From JAAXTT01 sp964530215 (lineage in GTDB: Bacteria; Bacillota; Desulfotomaculia; Desulfotomaculales; Desulfocucumaceae): 7,639 nt of DNA. Location of the stretch: assembly GCA_964530215.1 (NCBI GenBank), contig CAZHAJ010000085.1, positions 1-7,639 of the forward strand, given 5' to 3'. Positions 1-6,702 of this stretch are shown one piece after another (the stretch's first letter is position 1; the number at the start of each line of letters is the position of its first letter). The translations under genes were made by a program, and so were the position numbers. The notes under the pieces are model-generated. The model ran no database searches. It was not told where the DNA came from and saw nothing but the letters and a program-made list of their open reading frames with translations.

Positions 1-258
1 CAACTTTCAATTCACCCCCTGACACCGGATAATCGCTGTTAGCCAAGCAGACCGCTGGTGAACGACGAATCCCCTAGCAAACAGTTCACGAGAACATTTT
101 TCCCGATATTTTGTACCGCCAAGTGACCTACCGGTATGTCCTTGGCTAAATCAAAATAGTTTATAAAGCATTCCAAATGCCATAGTACAAAATACCTAGA
201 CATTTTTTATGTTTTAACACGACAAGTTTACCACAACCTGCCTTGCAAGTAAAACATA
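1..258. other. Gene-free stretch downstream of ribF with several inverted repeats
   Basis: No coding region can be supported. Rho-independent termination of the ribF transcript is not obvious: the 9-bp inverted repeat next to the ribF stop (208-216 with 250-258) is followed on the minus strand by A residues, not T. Two other perfect inverted repeats are TATTTTGTAC (107-116) with GTACAAAATA (185-194), and TTAGCCAAG (39-47) with CTTGGCTAA (141-149). They cross each other, so they cannot all form one simple hairpin. At the extreme left edge AGGGGGTG (20-13) followed by a TTG at 10-8 could be the start of a further minus-strand gene, but only three codons are visible. The rpsO gene that often follows ribF is not present here. 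Confidence 0.5.
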
Positions 259-1203
259 TTATTTAAATGTTTTATTTTCACCCAGTATCTTCTTTGCTTT
301 TTTTACATCCATCTTAATTTCTTGTACAAGCTGCTCTGCAGAATCAAATTTTTTTTCTTCTCTGATCCTCTCAATCAAATATACTCTGATATCTTCACCA
401 TAAAGGTTGCCGTTAAAGTCAAATAAATGAATTTCTAAAGCAGGCTGGCAATCAAATTTACAAAAAGTAGGCTTGACACCTATATTGGCTGCCCCATTAT
501 AAATATCCCGGCCAATGCTAACCTTGGCCGCATAAACCCCATGGGCAGGTATCATAAGACCCCCTTGGAAAGTTATATTTGCTGTGGGAAAGCCTATGGT
601 TCGCCCTCTTTTTTCACCTTCAGTCACTGTGCCATCAACAAAATAATGCTGTCCCAGTAGCTTTGAAACCCTATTGACTTTTCCTTCACCTAACAATTTG
701 CGTATCAAAGTGCTGCTAACCGGTATTCCATCTACAGTCACAGGAGGAATAACATGAACATCATATCCATATCTTTTGCCGCCTTCCTTTATATCTTTGG
801 CGGTACCTATTCCCCCCTTACCAAAGGTATAATTATATCCGACAAAAACCGATCTGGCACCCAAACCTTCAACCAGAACTTGACGTATAAACTCTTCAGG
901 AGCTAACATAGCAAATTCCTTGGTAAAAGAAACCAGCAGGAGAACCTCTACACCCATCTCATTTAAGATTTCTTTTTTGACTTGGTGACTGGTAAGCATT
1001 AATGGGGCTTTTCCAGCCAAAATCTTCAGGGGATGGGGATAAAAAGTAAATATTATGGGTGTTCCGCCTATATGGTTTCCTTGTTGAATCAAGGATGTGA
1101 TGAGCCTTTGGTGACCCAGATGTACACCATCAAAATTACCAAGCCCCACTACAACATCTTTAAACTGTCCCTTGATCCCTCTCCAATCATGAAAAATTTT
1201 CAA
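259..1203 (-). CDS. ribF: Bifunctional riboflavin kinase / FMN adenylyltransferase RibF
   Basis: Phosphorylates riboflavin to FMN and adenylylates FMN to FAD. In the 314-residue protein the N-terminal nucleotidyltransferase domain carries GNFDGVHLGHQ (22-32) with the HxGH motif at 28-31, GYNYTFGKGG (122-131) and SSTLIR (163-168), the counterpart of the class I synthetase-like signature. The C-terminal kinase domain begins near 185 and contains the flavin/ATP motif GRTIGFPTAN (200-209), then VYAAKVSIG and the acidic FDFNGNLYGEDIRV stretch. Both halves look intact. The start is a TTG at 1203; GGGGG (1218-1214) lies 10 nt upstream, and no ATG or GTG gives the full N-terminal strand, so expression may be modest. 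It follows truB by 19 bp and is the last supported gene of the unit. The TAA stop is at 259-261. Confidence 0.97.
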   Translation of the reverse strand: MKIFHDWRGIKGQFKDVVVGLGNFDGVHLGHQRLITSLIQQGNHIGGTPIIFTFYPHPLKILAGKAPLMLTSHQVKKEILNEMGVEVLLLVSFTKEFAMLAPEEFIRQVLVEGLGARSVFVGYNYTFGKGGIGTAKDIKEGGKRYGYDVHVIPPVTVDGIPVSSTLIRKLLGEGKVNRVSKLLGQHYFVDGTVTEGEKRGRTIGFPTANITFQGGLMIPAHGVYAAKVSIGRDIYNGAANIGVKPTFCKFDCQPALEIHLFDFNGNLYGEDIRVYLIERIREEKKFDSAEQLVQEIKMDVKKAKKILGENKTFK

Positions 1204-1222
1204 GCCCTATTTACCCCCGTCG

Positions 1223-2128
1223 TTAAGTGAGTATTTTTTCAGGTTTAAAACTCATCCGCCCTTTAGAGTCAACCACCGCTCTGCCAATGCCTAAAACCCC
1301 GCTGTTGCCCATTAACAGAACAATGTCATCAGGTGTAATATCTCCAAATATCCCACGGACGCCGGGCATAAATAGTGTTCCACCGGAACTGACGGATTTT
1401 ACCGCCCCTTCCCATATTATTACCTTGGGCAAAAAAGACATTGCTTCCTCAAGACAAATTAAAAACTGCCGGTCTTCTTGAACAGCTACTTTCAACTCTT
1501 CTAAAGATACAGAATGTTCAATACTGTTGCTTCCCACACCTGTTCTTAAAAGAAAACTCATATAAGCACCACAACCTAGCTCTCTGCCGATATCCTCACA
1601 AAGGGTTCTTATATAAGTGCCTGCGGAACAGCATATATCCAAAAGCGCCCGGGGTTCATCACCTTGATGCCAATGAATCATTTCAATACTGTATACAGTA
1701 ATCACTCGGGGTAGGCGCTCCACCTCTACCCCCCGTCTTGCCAACTCATAAAGCTTTTTTCCCTGATGCCGAACAGCAGAAGTCATTGGAGGAATTTGGG
1801 CTATATTCCCTGTAAAAATCGGCAAAACATCCATAACCTGCTTTTGAGAAAACTCCGCCGGGACTCCTAAATAACTAAGCTCACCAAAAGAATCCCCGGT
1901 GGAAGAAGACACCCCAAAGGTTATTTCCGTCCTGTATCGCTTAGTCTGATCTAAATATTCTATCAGACGGGTAGCTTTCCCGCAGCAGACAAGAAGCACC
2001 CCGGCAGCACCGGGATCCAAAGTCCCGGTGTGACCAACCTTCTTAATCCCCAACAACCGACGGACATAGCTTACCACATCATGGGAAGTCATCCCCGGAG
2101 GTTTTAAAATATTTATAAATCCGTTCAT
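1223..2128 (-). CDS. truB: tRNA pseudouridine(55) synthase TruB
   Basis: Converts U55 in the T-loop of most tRNAs to pseudouridine. The 301-residue protein has the N-terminal motif GFINILKPPGMTSHDVV (3-19) and the catalytic block GHTGTLDPGAAGVL (32-45), in which D38 is the nucleophilic aspartate. KLYELARRGVEVER (about 125-138) and the SAGTYIRTLCEDIG segment near 168-181 are further TruB signatures; the latter carries the conserved Arg. The C-terminal 80 residues match the position of a TruB_C/PUA-like RNA-binding domain. The ATG is 3 bp after the nrnA stop and is served by AAGGTGGAG (2146-2138), 9 nt upstream. Length and motifs are complete with no sign of decay. Confidence 0.97.
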   Translation of the reverse strand: MNGFINILKPPGMTSHDVVSYVRRLLGIKKVGHTGTLDPGAAGVLLVCCGKATRLIEYLDQTKRYRTEITFGVSSSTGDSFGELSYLGVPAEFSQKQVMDVLPIFTGNIAQIPPMTSAVRHQGKKLYELARRGVEVERLPRVITVYSIEMIHWHQGDEPRALLDICCSAGTYIRTLCEDIGRELGCGAYMSFLLRTGVGSNSIEHSVSLEELKVAVQEDRQFLICLEEAMSFLPKVIIWEGAVKSVSSGGTLFMPGVRGIFGDITPDDIVLLMGNSGVLGIGRAVVDSKGRMSFKPEKILT

Positions 2129-2131
2129 ATA

Positions 2132-3106
2132 CTATTTCTCCACCTTAGATGCCTCACCGATAGCATGACTCACAACACTTTCAACTATATCCTGCAATCT
2201 TCCGGCAACTGTGCTTCCGGAAGCCCTTGCATGACCGCCGCCGCCAAATTTAGCAGCCAGCTTATCTACATTCACCTGCCCCTTAGACCTGAAGCTTATC
2301 TTAAACTTATCCTGCTCGATCTCCTTGAAAAAAATAGAAACTTCTACACCCATTATTGAACGGACTTTATTTACCAGTCCGTCTGTATGCTCAGTTTTAG
2401 CAGAATACTTATTTAAAAGGAATCTATCCACCACCATCCAGGCAACTTTTCCACAAGGACTAATCTTTAAATTATTTAAAGCCTCACCCAATATCCTAAT
2501 GGCGGGCAAAGGGATCTCCTCAAAAAGCTTGGTGTTTATCATTGCCGTGTCTATTCCGGTATCCATTAACACAGCTGCTTTTCTCAATGTTTCCGCCGTT
2601 GTTTTCTCATATCGGAAACTTCCGGTATCAGTAACAATGGCTGTATACAGACACTGCGCCATTTCTTTTGTGAGTCCATGGCCCATCAACTGAATTAGAT
2701 CAAAAATAATTTCTCCGGTGGCGGAAGCTTTGGGATCGATATAGTTATATCCCTTGAATCCTTTAGAGTTTAGATGATGATCTATACAAATAACATTATC
2801 CACTTTATCCAGATATCGGCTGTACCACCCTATACGCTCTGCTTCTGCACAGTCTAAAACCACCATGGCATCAAACTTATTATCCAGCGTATCCTTTATG
2901 CTGAAATCTGCAATACCAGGTAAAAACCAGAGATTTTCCGGCACAGGATCAGGGCTGGCCATAATCACTTTTTTTCCCATCTTTTTTAGCATTAAGCCCA
3001 GAGCAGCAACAGAACCAATACAATCCCCATCAGGAAAGATATGTCCGCAGAGCAAAACTCTGTCTGTTTTATCAAGTATTTCTGCAATTTCCTTTAAACT
3101 AGTCAT
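2132..3106 (-). CDS. nrnA: DHH/DHHA1 phosphoesterase NrnA (nanoRNase / pAp phosphatase)
   Basis: Bifunctional oligoribonuclease and 3',5'-bisphosphate (pAp) phosphatase of the DHH superfamily, the Gram-positive functional substitute for Orn. It removes 2-5-nt RNA fragments and recycles pAp from sulfate or CoA metabolism in the cytoplasm. With the ATG at 3106 it has 324 residues, typical length. Metal-binding motifs are complete: GHIFPDGD (H22, D26, D28), D85 in VVLDCAE, the DHH triad at 109-111 followed by LN, and TDTGSFR at 159-165. The C-terminal DHHA1 domain shows RSK (273-275) and GGGGHARASG (288-297), which bind the substrate. Its start overlaps rbfA by 8 nt and its TAG stop is 3 bp from truB, so it is co-translated with both. 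A RecJ-type exonuclease is unlikely because of the short length. Confidence 0.94.
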   Translation of the reverse strand: MTSLKEIAEILDKTDRVLLCGHIFPDGDCIGSVAALGLMLKKMGKKVIMASPDPVPENLWFLPGIADFSIKDTLDNKFDAMVVLDCAEAERIGWYSRYLDKVDNVICIDHHLNSKGFKGYNYIDPKASATGEIIFDLIQLMGHGLTKEMAQCLYTAIVTDTGSFRYEKTTAETLRKAAVLMDTGIDTAMINTKLFEEIPLPAIRILGEALNNLKISPCGKVAWMVVDRFLLNKYSAKTEHTDGLVNKVRSIMGVEVSIFFKEIEQDKFKISFRSKGQVNVDKLAAKFGGGGHARASGSTVAGRLQDIVESVVSHAIGEASKVEK

Positions 3107-3461
3107 TTTCTCCTTCTTCCTTATCCGAACGAACTTCTTCAATCAACTTCATAAGCTTGGTGGCTCTTTCCAGAGAAGTATCCAGCTTAAATACTATTTC
3201 CGGGGTATGTCTGAGGCGGATTCTTCTGCCTAGTTCTAATCTTATATATCCTGTTGCACCCCTAAGGGCTTGTTCAGTAGACTTCTGCTTATCAGTATCC
3301 CCCAATACACTGGCATAGACCTTTGCATGCCGAAGATCCGCTGTAACATTTACGTCGGTAACAGTAATAAAATCAACCCTAGGGTCTTTGATGTCATTCA
3401 GAAGAATGTCAGATATTTCTTTCTTTATTGCTTCGGCTAGCTTTTCCGGTCGATATGACAC
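3099..3461 (-). CDS. rbfA: 30S ribosome-binding factor RbfA
   Basis: RbfA binds the immature 30S subunit and assists late 16S rRNA processing and cold adaptation. From the GTG at 3461 it has 120 residues, normal for the family. The single KH-like domain is visible: the N-terminal helix RPEKLAEAIKKEISDIL; KDPR at 25-28 opening the first strand; the strand DLRHAKVYASVL; the A-T-G interruption (69-71) that replaces the KH GxxG loop in RbfA; then RIRLRHTPEIVFKLD and a final helix. The last ten residues are acidic. The GTG start is chosen because a strong Shine-Dalgarno sequence lies 8 nt upstream; a GTG three codons earlier (3470) lies inside that sequence. The TAG stop overlaps the nrnA start region by 8 nt. 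It is the first gene after the predicted internal promoter. Confidence 0.96.
   Translation of the reverse strand: MSYRPEKLAEAIKKEISDILLNDIKDPRVDFITVTDVNVTADLRHAKVYASVLGDTDKQKSTEQALRGATGYIRLELGRRIRLRHTPEIVFKLDTSLERATKLMKLIEEVRSDKEEGEND
3110..3120 (-). promoter_or_regulatory. nrnA ribosome binding site inside the rbfA 3' end
   Basis: GGAAGAAGGAG lies within the last rbfA codons, ending 3 nt before the ATG at 3106. It supports that ATG over the in-frame ATG at 3142, which has no Shine-Dalgarno sequence and would overlap rbfA by 44 bp. Confidence 0.7.
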
Positions 3462-3466
3462 GTTAT

Positions 3467-3475
3467 CCACCTCCC
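3467..3475 (-). promoter_or_regulatory. rbfA ribosome binding site
   Basis: GGGAGGTGG, with GGAGG ending 8 nt before the GTG at 3461. It overlaps the other candidate GTG at 3470, which therefore cannot use it. This decides the start in favour of 3461. Confidence 0.75.
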
Positions 3476-3515
3476 ATGAAGAATCAAAAGTTTAATCCAA
3501 TAACCACTGGGGCTA

Positions 3516-3545
3516 AGTATATTTCTTTACAAACTAGATTGCCAA
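3516..3545 (-). promoter_or_regulatory. Predicted SigA-type promoter for rbfA-nrnA-truB-ribF
   Basis: TTGGCA (3545-3540; five of six matches to TTGACA) is followed at 18 bp by TATACT (3521-3516; five of six matches to TATAAT). Transcription would begin near 3509 and leave a leader of about 48 nt before the rbfA GTG at 3461. The -35 box abuts the outer arm of the inverted repeat at 3545-3667, so hairpin and promoter form a unit of possible upstream block plus restart. It is the best promoter match seen in any spacer of the window. Confidence 0.55.
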
Positions 3546-3667
3546 AAAGTAGAACTAAGCTATAGGCTGCAAGTATCAGCTTCAAGCTAAACAAACTTAC
3601 TCGTTTGTTTAGCTTCTCGTTAATCAAAGCTTTTTACCTACGCCTATAGCTGAACAATTGTACTCTT
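3545..3667 (-). repeat. Nested inverted repeat (about 123 bp) between infB and rbfA
   Basis: The core is a perfect 13-bp inverted repeat, AAGCTAAACAAAC (3584-3596) and GTTTGTTTAGCTT (3603-3615), with a 6-nt loop. Around it, 3578-3583 pairs with 3626-3631 (6 bp, one G-U in minus-strand RNA). Further out, AGCTATAGGC (3558-3567) is a perfect complement of GCCTATAGCT (3642-3651). At the edges, 3545-3551 pairs with 3661-3667 (7 bp, one G-U). The arms are symmetrical over the whole length, so in RNA or single-stranded DNA this would form one long, interrupted hairpin. A short U-run (3548-3544) falls at its 3' edge in the minus strand, so weak terminator activity is possible. It could also be a small palindromic repeat element inserted in the operon. 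No flanking target-site duplication was evident. Confidence 0.65.
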
Positions 3668-3710
3668 AATAGCACAAACTACCTGTATAACCTGAGCAGT
3701 GCATCTAGAT

Positions 3711-6479
3711 TTACGCCAATTCCCTCTTAACCTTTTCGGTAATAAAAATCTCCAGCACATCTCCATCACGCAAATCCTGGAAGTTCTCCAAGGTTATACC
3801 ACACTCATAACCTTGAACCACTTCTTTAGCATCATCTTTGAAACGCTTTAAAGAGTCAATTTTACCTTCAAAGATTACAACATTATCCCTAATTAAACGT
3901 ACTCCGGCATCTCTGGTAACTTTACCCTCTGTAACATAACAACCTGCGATAACACCTAGTTTGGAGGCCTTAAATATCTGTCGCACCTCAACACGGCCTA
4001 GTATTACCTCTCTTAACTCAGGTTCCAATAAACCGCTCATTGCTGACTTAATATCATCTATAGCATCATAAATAACCTGATACAACCTAATATCAATATT
4101 TTCATTTTCCGCTGCTTTACGAGCATTAATGTCTGGGCGAACATTAAATCCAATTATAATTGCATTGGAGGCGGCTGCCAGCATAATATCACTTTCTGTA
4201 ATTGCCCCGACTCCGCCATGGATAATATTTACCTTGACCTCATCTGTGGAAAGCCTTTCTATGGACTGCCTTATGGCTTCCACCGAACCCTGAACATCCG
4301 CCTTTATCACCAGATGCAGTTCTTTGATTTCACCATCCTGAATGTTTTTATATAAATCTTCCAAGGAAAGCCTGGGTGAAGAAGTTTTAAAATCTTCATG
4401 ACGTTTTCTGTCAACCCTCTTATCTATTATCTGTTTAATAGTTTTTTCATCTTTAACCGCATAAAAAATATCTCCGGCCAAAGGAACATCATTAAAGCCC
4501 AGAACTTCAACCGGTGTTGACGGACCGGCTTTTTTCACCCTTCTGCCCTTATCATCCATCATTGCCCTGACTCTACCGAAAGCAGTTCCAGCTACAATAG
4601 CTTCCCCGACATGCAAGGTGCCATTCTGAACCAAAATTGTGGCCACGGGTCCCCTACCTTTGTCTAGCTCAGCTTCGATAACAGTACCCTTTGCATCTCT
4701 GTTGGGATTAGCTTTGAACTCTGACACCTCAGCCACCAGCAGTATATTTTCCAGGAGGTCCTCAATGCCTATTCTCTGTTTGGCACTGACGGGAACACAT
4801 ATAATATCTCCTCCCCATTCTTCCGGCACCAAATCGTGTTCGGTAAGCTGCTGCTTAATTTTATCTGGATTTGCTTCAGGTTTATCAATTTTATTTATGG
4901 CCACTACAATGGGGACTTCCGCTGCCTTTGCATGATTAATGGCCTCAATGGTTTGGGGCATAACGCCATCCTCGGCGGCCACCACCAGTACCGCTATGTC
5001 CGTTACCTGGGCACCCCTTGCCCTCATTGAAGTAAAAGCTTCATGGCCCGGAGTATCTAAAAAAGTTATTTTTTTATTATCATACTCAATCTGATAAGCA
5101 CCGATGTGCTGAGTTATTCCCCCTGCCTCGGTAGCAATAACATTGGTCTGCCTAATGGCATCTAAGAGGGAAGTTTTTCCATGATCTACATGTCCCATAA
5201 CAGTAACCACACATGGTCTGATTACCAAGCTTTCTGCATCATCCTCTTGCTCTTGTTCTAGTTGAGCCTCAGCATCCAGCTCGATTTTGACCTCAACTTC
5301 GAAACCATACTCACCGGCAATAATTTCAGCAGTATCGGAATCAATTTCCTGATTTATTGTAGCCATTACATCTAATTGCATCAATTTCTTAATCAGATCT
5401 GCGGGACTCTTTTTCATTTTTTCAGCAAGACTTTGTACCGTAATACTCTCACCAATTACCACAGGTTTTTTCTCCTGTACCACCACTGGCTTTTGTTCCA
5501 CTTTGTGCTTTTGGGGCATTCCCTTTTTTCTACCCTGACTATGCCTGCTACCCCGTCCTTCAAATTCATCACCAAACCTACGGTCCTTGCCAAATCCCTT
5601 TGCCTGATTTTGAGCAATTCTTGTTCTGGACTTTTCTGAAGCCTTCAACTTATCAATACCTTTTGCCTGTTCGGGCACTTTAGGAACTTTTAATGAAGCA
5701 GCGGGTCTTGATCTAGTGTCCGCTGACGGCTTCGACCTGCTGACATCAGATTTATAGTTTGGTCGTTCTGACCGACTTTTATCAAAACTATCCGGTCTAT
5801 AAGAAGATCTTTCTTTGCTTGGACCTGCAGAATCTCTATGCTGCGGTCCTTTATCGATAACAGATCTTTTATCCCGAGCAGGCGGCATTGCAGTATTTGT
5901 ATCCTTATGATCGGTTTTGACTGCTGCAGGACGATGACGTTCAGGATATTTAGGTCTTTCTATGGCAGTATACTCAACCCTTTTGTCGGGTGTTTGCTTC
6001 TCAGTCAATGTAGAATCTTGCGGATTAACACCTGGAAGTTCATCCTTTATACTGTCTTTTACAGCACTTTCACCCTTTTTAGGACCAGCCTGAAAAGGTG
6101 ACGGCCTTTTGGAGGATGCGGAGCGTAGAGAGTGGTCTTCGAATCTTCTGTCCGGCGGACGAGAGGGTACCCTGCCCACTAAACCGGGCCCCCGATCATG
6201 TCTTGAATCTCTTTTTTCCGACTTCTTTTTATCGTCAACAGTCTTATCCTCAGAAGACTGAGACCGGTTATCGGGTTTTAAAAACTCCTTATCGGCACCT
6301 TTAGAGTCAATCCTCTTGCTATCCTTTCGGAAATTTTCCATAAACATTTGAATATCTTTTTCTTCCAAAGTGCTCATGTGTGATTTCAAATTTACACCCA
6401 ACTGGGTCATACCCTTAATTATTTCTTTGCTTTCAACTTTTAATTCTTTCGCTAATTCATGCACTCTTTTCTTTACCAT
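3711..6479 (-). CDS. infB: Translation initiation factor IF-2
   Basis: GTPase that delivers fMet-tRNA to the 30S subunit and promotes 50S joining. From the ATG at 6479 it has 922 residues, at the long end for the family. Order of parts: an IF2_N helical module at 1-50; a Lys/Arg/Ser/Pro/Asp-rich, probably disordered linker at about 55-342; a second IF2_N module at about 343-398; a short acidic stretch; then the G domain. The GTPase motifs are intact: G1 GHVDHGKT 429-436, switch I GGITQHIG 453-460, G3 DTPGH 475-479, G4 NKID 529-532 and G5 SAK 565-567. Domain II begins near 598, domain III follows (DVQGSVEAI), and domain IV, which binds fMet-tRNA, contains GVIAGCYV (842-849) and GYECGI (891-896). 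The gene ends in TAA and is isolated by spacers of 223 bp before and 249 bp after, unlike the tight joins elsewhere in the cluster. Confidence 0.98.
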   Translation of the reverse strand: MVKKRVHELAKELKVESKEIIKGMTQLGVNLKSHMSTLEEKDIQMFMENFRKDSKRIDSKGADKEFLKPDNRSQSSEDKTVDDKKKSEKRDSRHDRGPGLVGRVPSRPPDRRFEDHSLRSASSKRPSPFQAGPKKGESAVKDSIKDELPGVNPQDSTLTEKQTPDKRVEYTAIERPKYPERHRPAAVKTDHKDTNTAMPPARDKRSVIDKGPQHRDSAGPSKERSSYRPDSFDKSRSERPNYKSDVSRSKPSADTRSRPAASLKVPKVPEQAKGIDKLKASEKSRTRIAQNQAKGFGKDRRFGDEFEGRGSRHSQGRKKGMPQKHKVEQKPVVVQEKKPVVIGESITVQSLAEKMKKSPADLIKKLMQLDVMATINQEIDSDTAEIIAGEYGFEVEVKIELDAEAQLEQEQEDDAESLVIRPCVVTVMGHVDHGKTSLLDAIRQTNVIATEAGGITQHIGAYQIEYDNKKITFLDTPGHEAFTSMRARGAQVTDIAVLVVAAEDGVMPQTIEAINHAKAAEVPIVVAINKIDKPEANPDKIKQQLTEHDLVPEEWGGDIICVPVSAKQRIGIEDLLENILLVAEVSEFKANPNRDAKGTVIEAELDKGRGPVATILVQNGTLHVGEAIVAGTAFGRVRAMMDDKGRRVKKAGPSTPVEVLGFNDVPLAGDIFYAVKDEKTIKQIIDKRVDRKRHEDFKTSSPRLSLEDLYKNIQDGEIKELHLVIKADVQGSVEAIRQSIERLSTDEVKVNIIHGGVGAITESDIMLAAASNAIIIGFNVRPDINARKAAENENIDIRLYQVIYDAIDDIKSAMSGLLEPELREVILGRVEVRQIFKASKLGVIAGCYVTEGKVTRDAGVRLIRDNVVIFEGKIDSLKRFKDDAKEVVQGYECGITLENFQDLRDGDVLEIFITEKVKRELA

Positions 6480-6702
6480 GCACTCACCCCCTGAAATGCT
6501 TACCGACACAACTAAAATGCGCTATCATATGTGAGACTTTAGAAATGAGAACACTATATGAGTAATACACATTTTTCTAATTCCAAATTTCATTTCTCAA
6601 CTCAAATTAGGCGATACCTTTGCAGTATTTTTTATATCGTTGTGCATTTTGTACACCTCACACCACTAGATACCGCCTCAGCACGATCTCACTTCTAAAA
6701 CC
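6480..6702 (-). promoter_or_regulatory. Long structured leader between ylxQ and infB
   Basis: This 223-bp spacer holds no gene. In the minus-strand transcript AGGCGGUAUC (6678-6669) can pair over 10 bp with GGUAUCGCCU (6618-6609), using two G-U wobbles. Within its loop GUGUA (6656-6652) pairs with UGCAC (6646-6642), with one more wobble, around a CAAAA loop. A third possible stem joins AGAAAUGA (6597-6590) to UCAUUUCU (6548-6541). All three wobbles would be A-C mismatches in plus-strand RNA, so the fold fits the infB sense only. A weak SigA-like pair, TTGAGA (6600-6595) and AAAAAT (6576-6571) at 18-bp spacing, may give infB its own transcript. The infB Shine-Dalgarno sequence lies at the end of the spacer. 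No known riboswitch class is recognised. Confidence 0.4.
6484..6492 (-). promoter_or_regulatory. infB ribosome binding site
   Basis: AGGGGGTGA with the G-run ending 7 nt before the ATG at 6479. This fixes the IF2 start at MVKKRV rather than at the GTG 30 nt upstream (6509), which lacks a Shine-Dalgarno sequence. Confidence 0.8.

Noticed and set aside
1..20. Possible start of another minus-strand gene (AGGGGGTG then TTG at 10-8)
   Set aside because: Only three codons are in the window, and GGGGG-TTG pairs arise by chance. It is noted under the gene-free stretch but not called as a gene.
39..203. A 54-codon minus-strand frame downstream of ribF starting with ATG at 203
   Set aside because: There is no Shine-Dalgarno sequence (the upstream bases are A-rich), no recognisable family, and stops flank it closely. 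It is about the length expected by chance.
208..258. Terminator for ribF formed by the 9-bp repeat at 208-216 and 250-258
   Set aside because: The loop is 33 nt and the minus-strand sequence after the stem is A-rich rather than U-rich, so it does not have the form of an intrinsic terminator.
3107..3142. Longer NrnA start at the ATG at 3142
   Set aside because: The added KKFVRIRKKEK segment is the rbfA C-terminus read in another frame, no ribosome binding site precedes it, and the ATG at 3106 has one.
2325..3233. Two 122-codon open frames on the plus strand (2325-2693 and 2865-3233)
   Set aside because: Both are antisense to nrnA and rbfA, whose motifs are complete; they show no recognisable domain and no operon context.
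5517..5530. Internal start for a short IF2 isoform at Met321 (GGG just before ATG)
   Set aside because: The G-run ends 1 nt before the ATG, too close for a working Shine-Dalgarno sequence. Internal IF2 starts are known in other bacteria but this one is not supported.
6480..6509. Longer IF2 start at the GTG at 6509
   Set aside because: The upstream start would add ten residues not typical of IF2 and has no Shine-Dalgarno sequence; the strong AGGGGGTGA lies inside this extension and serves the ATG at 6479.
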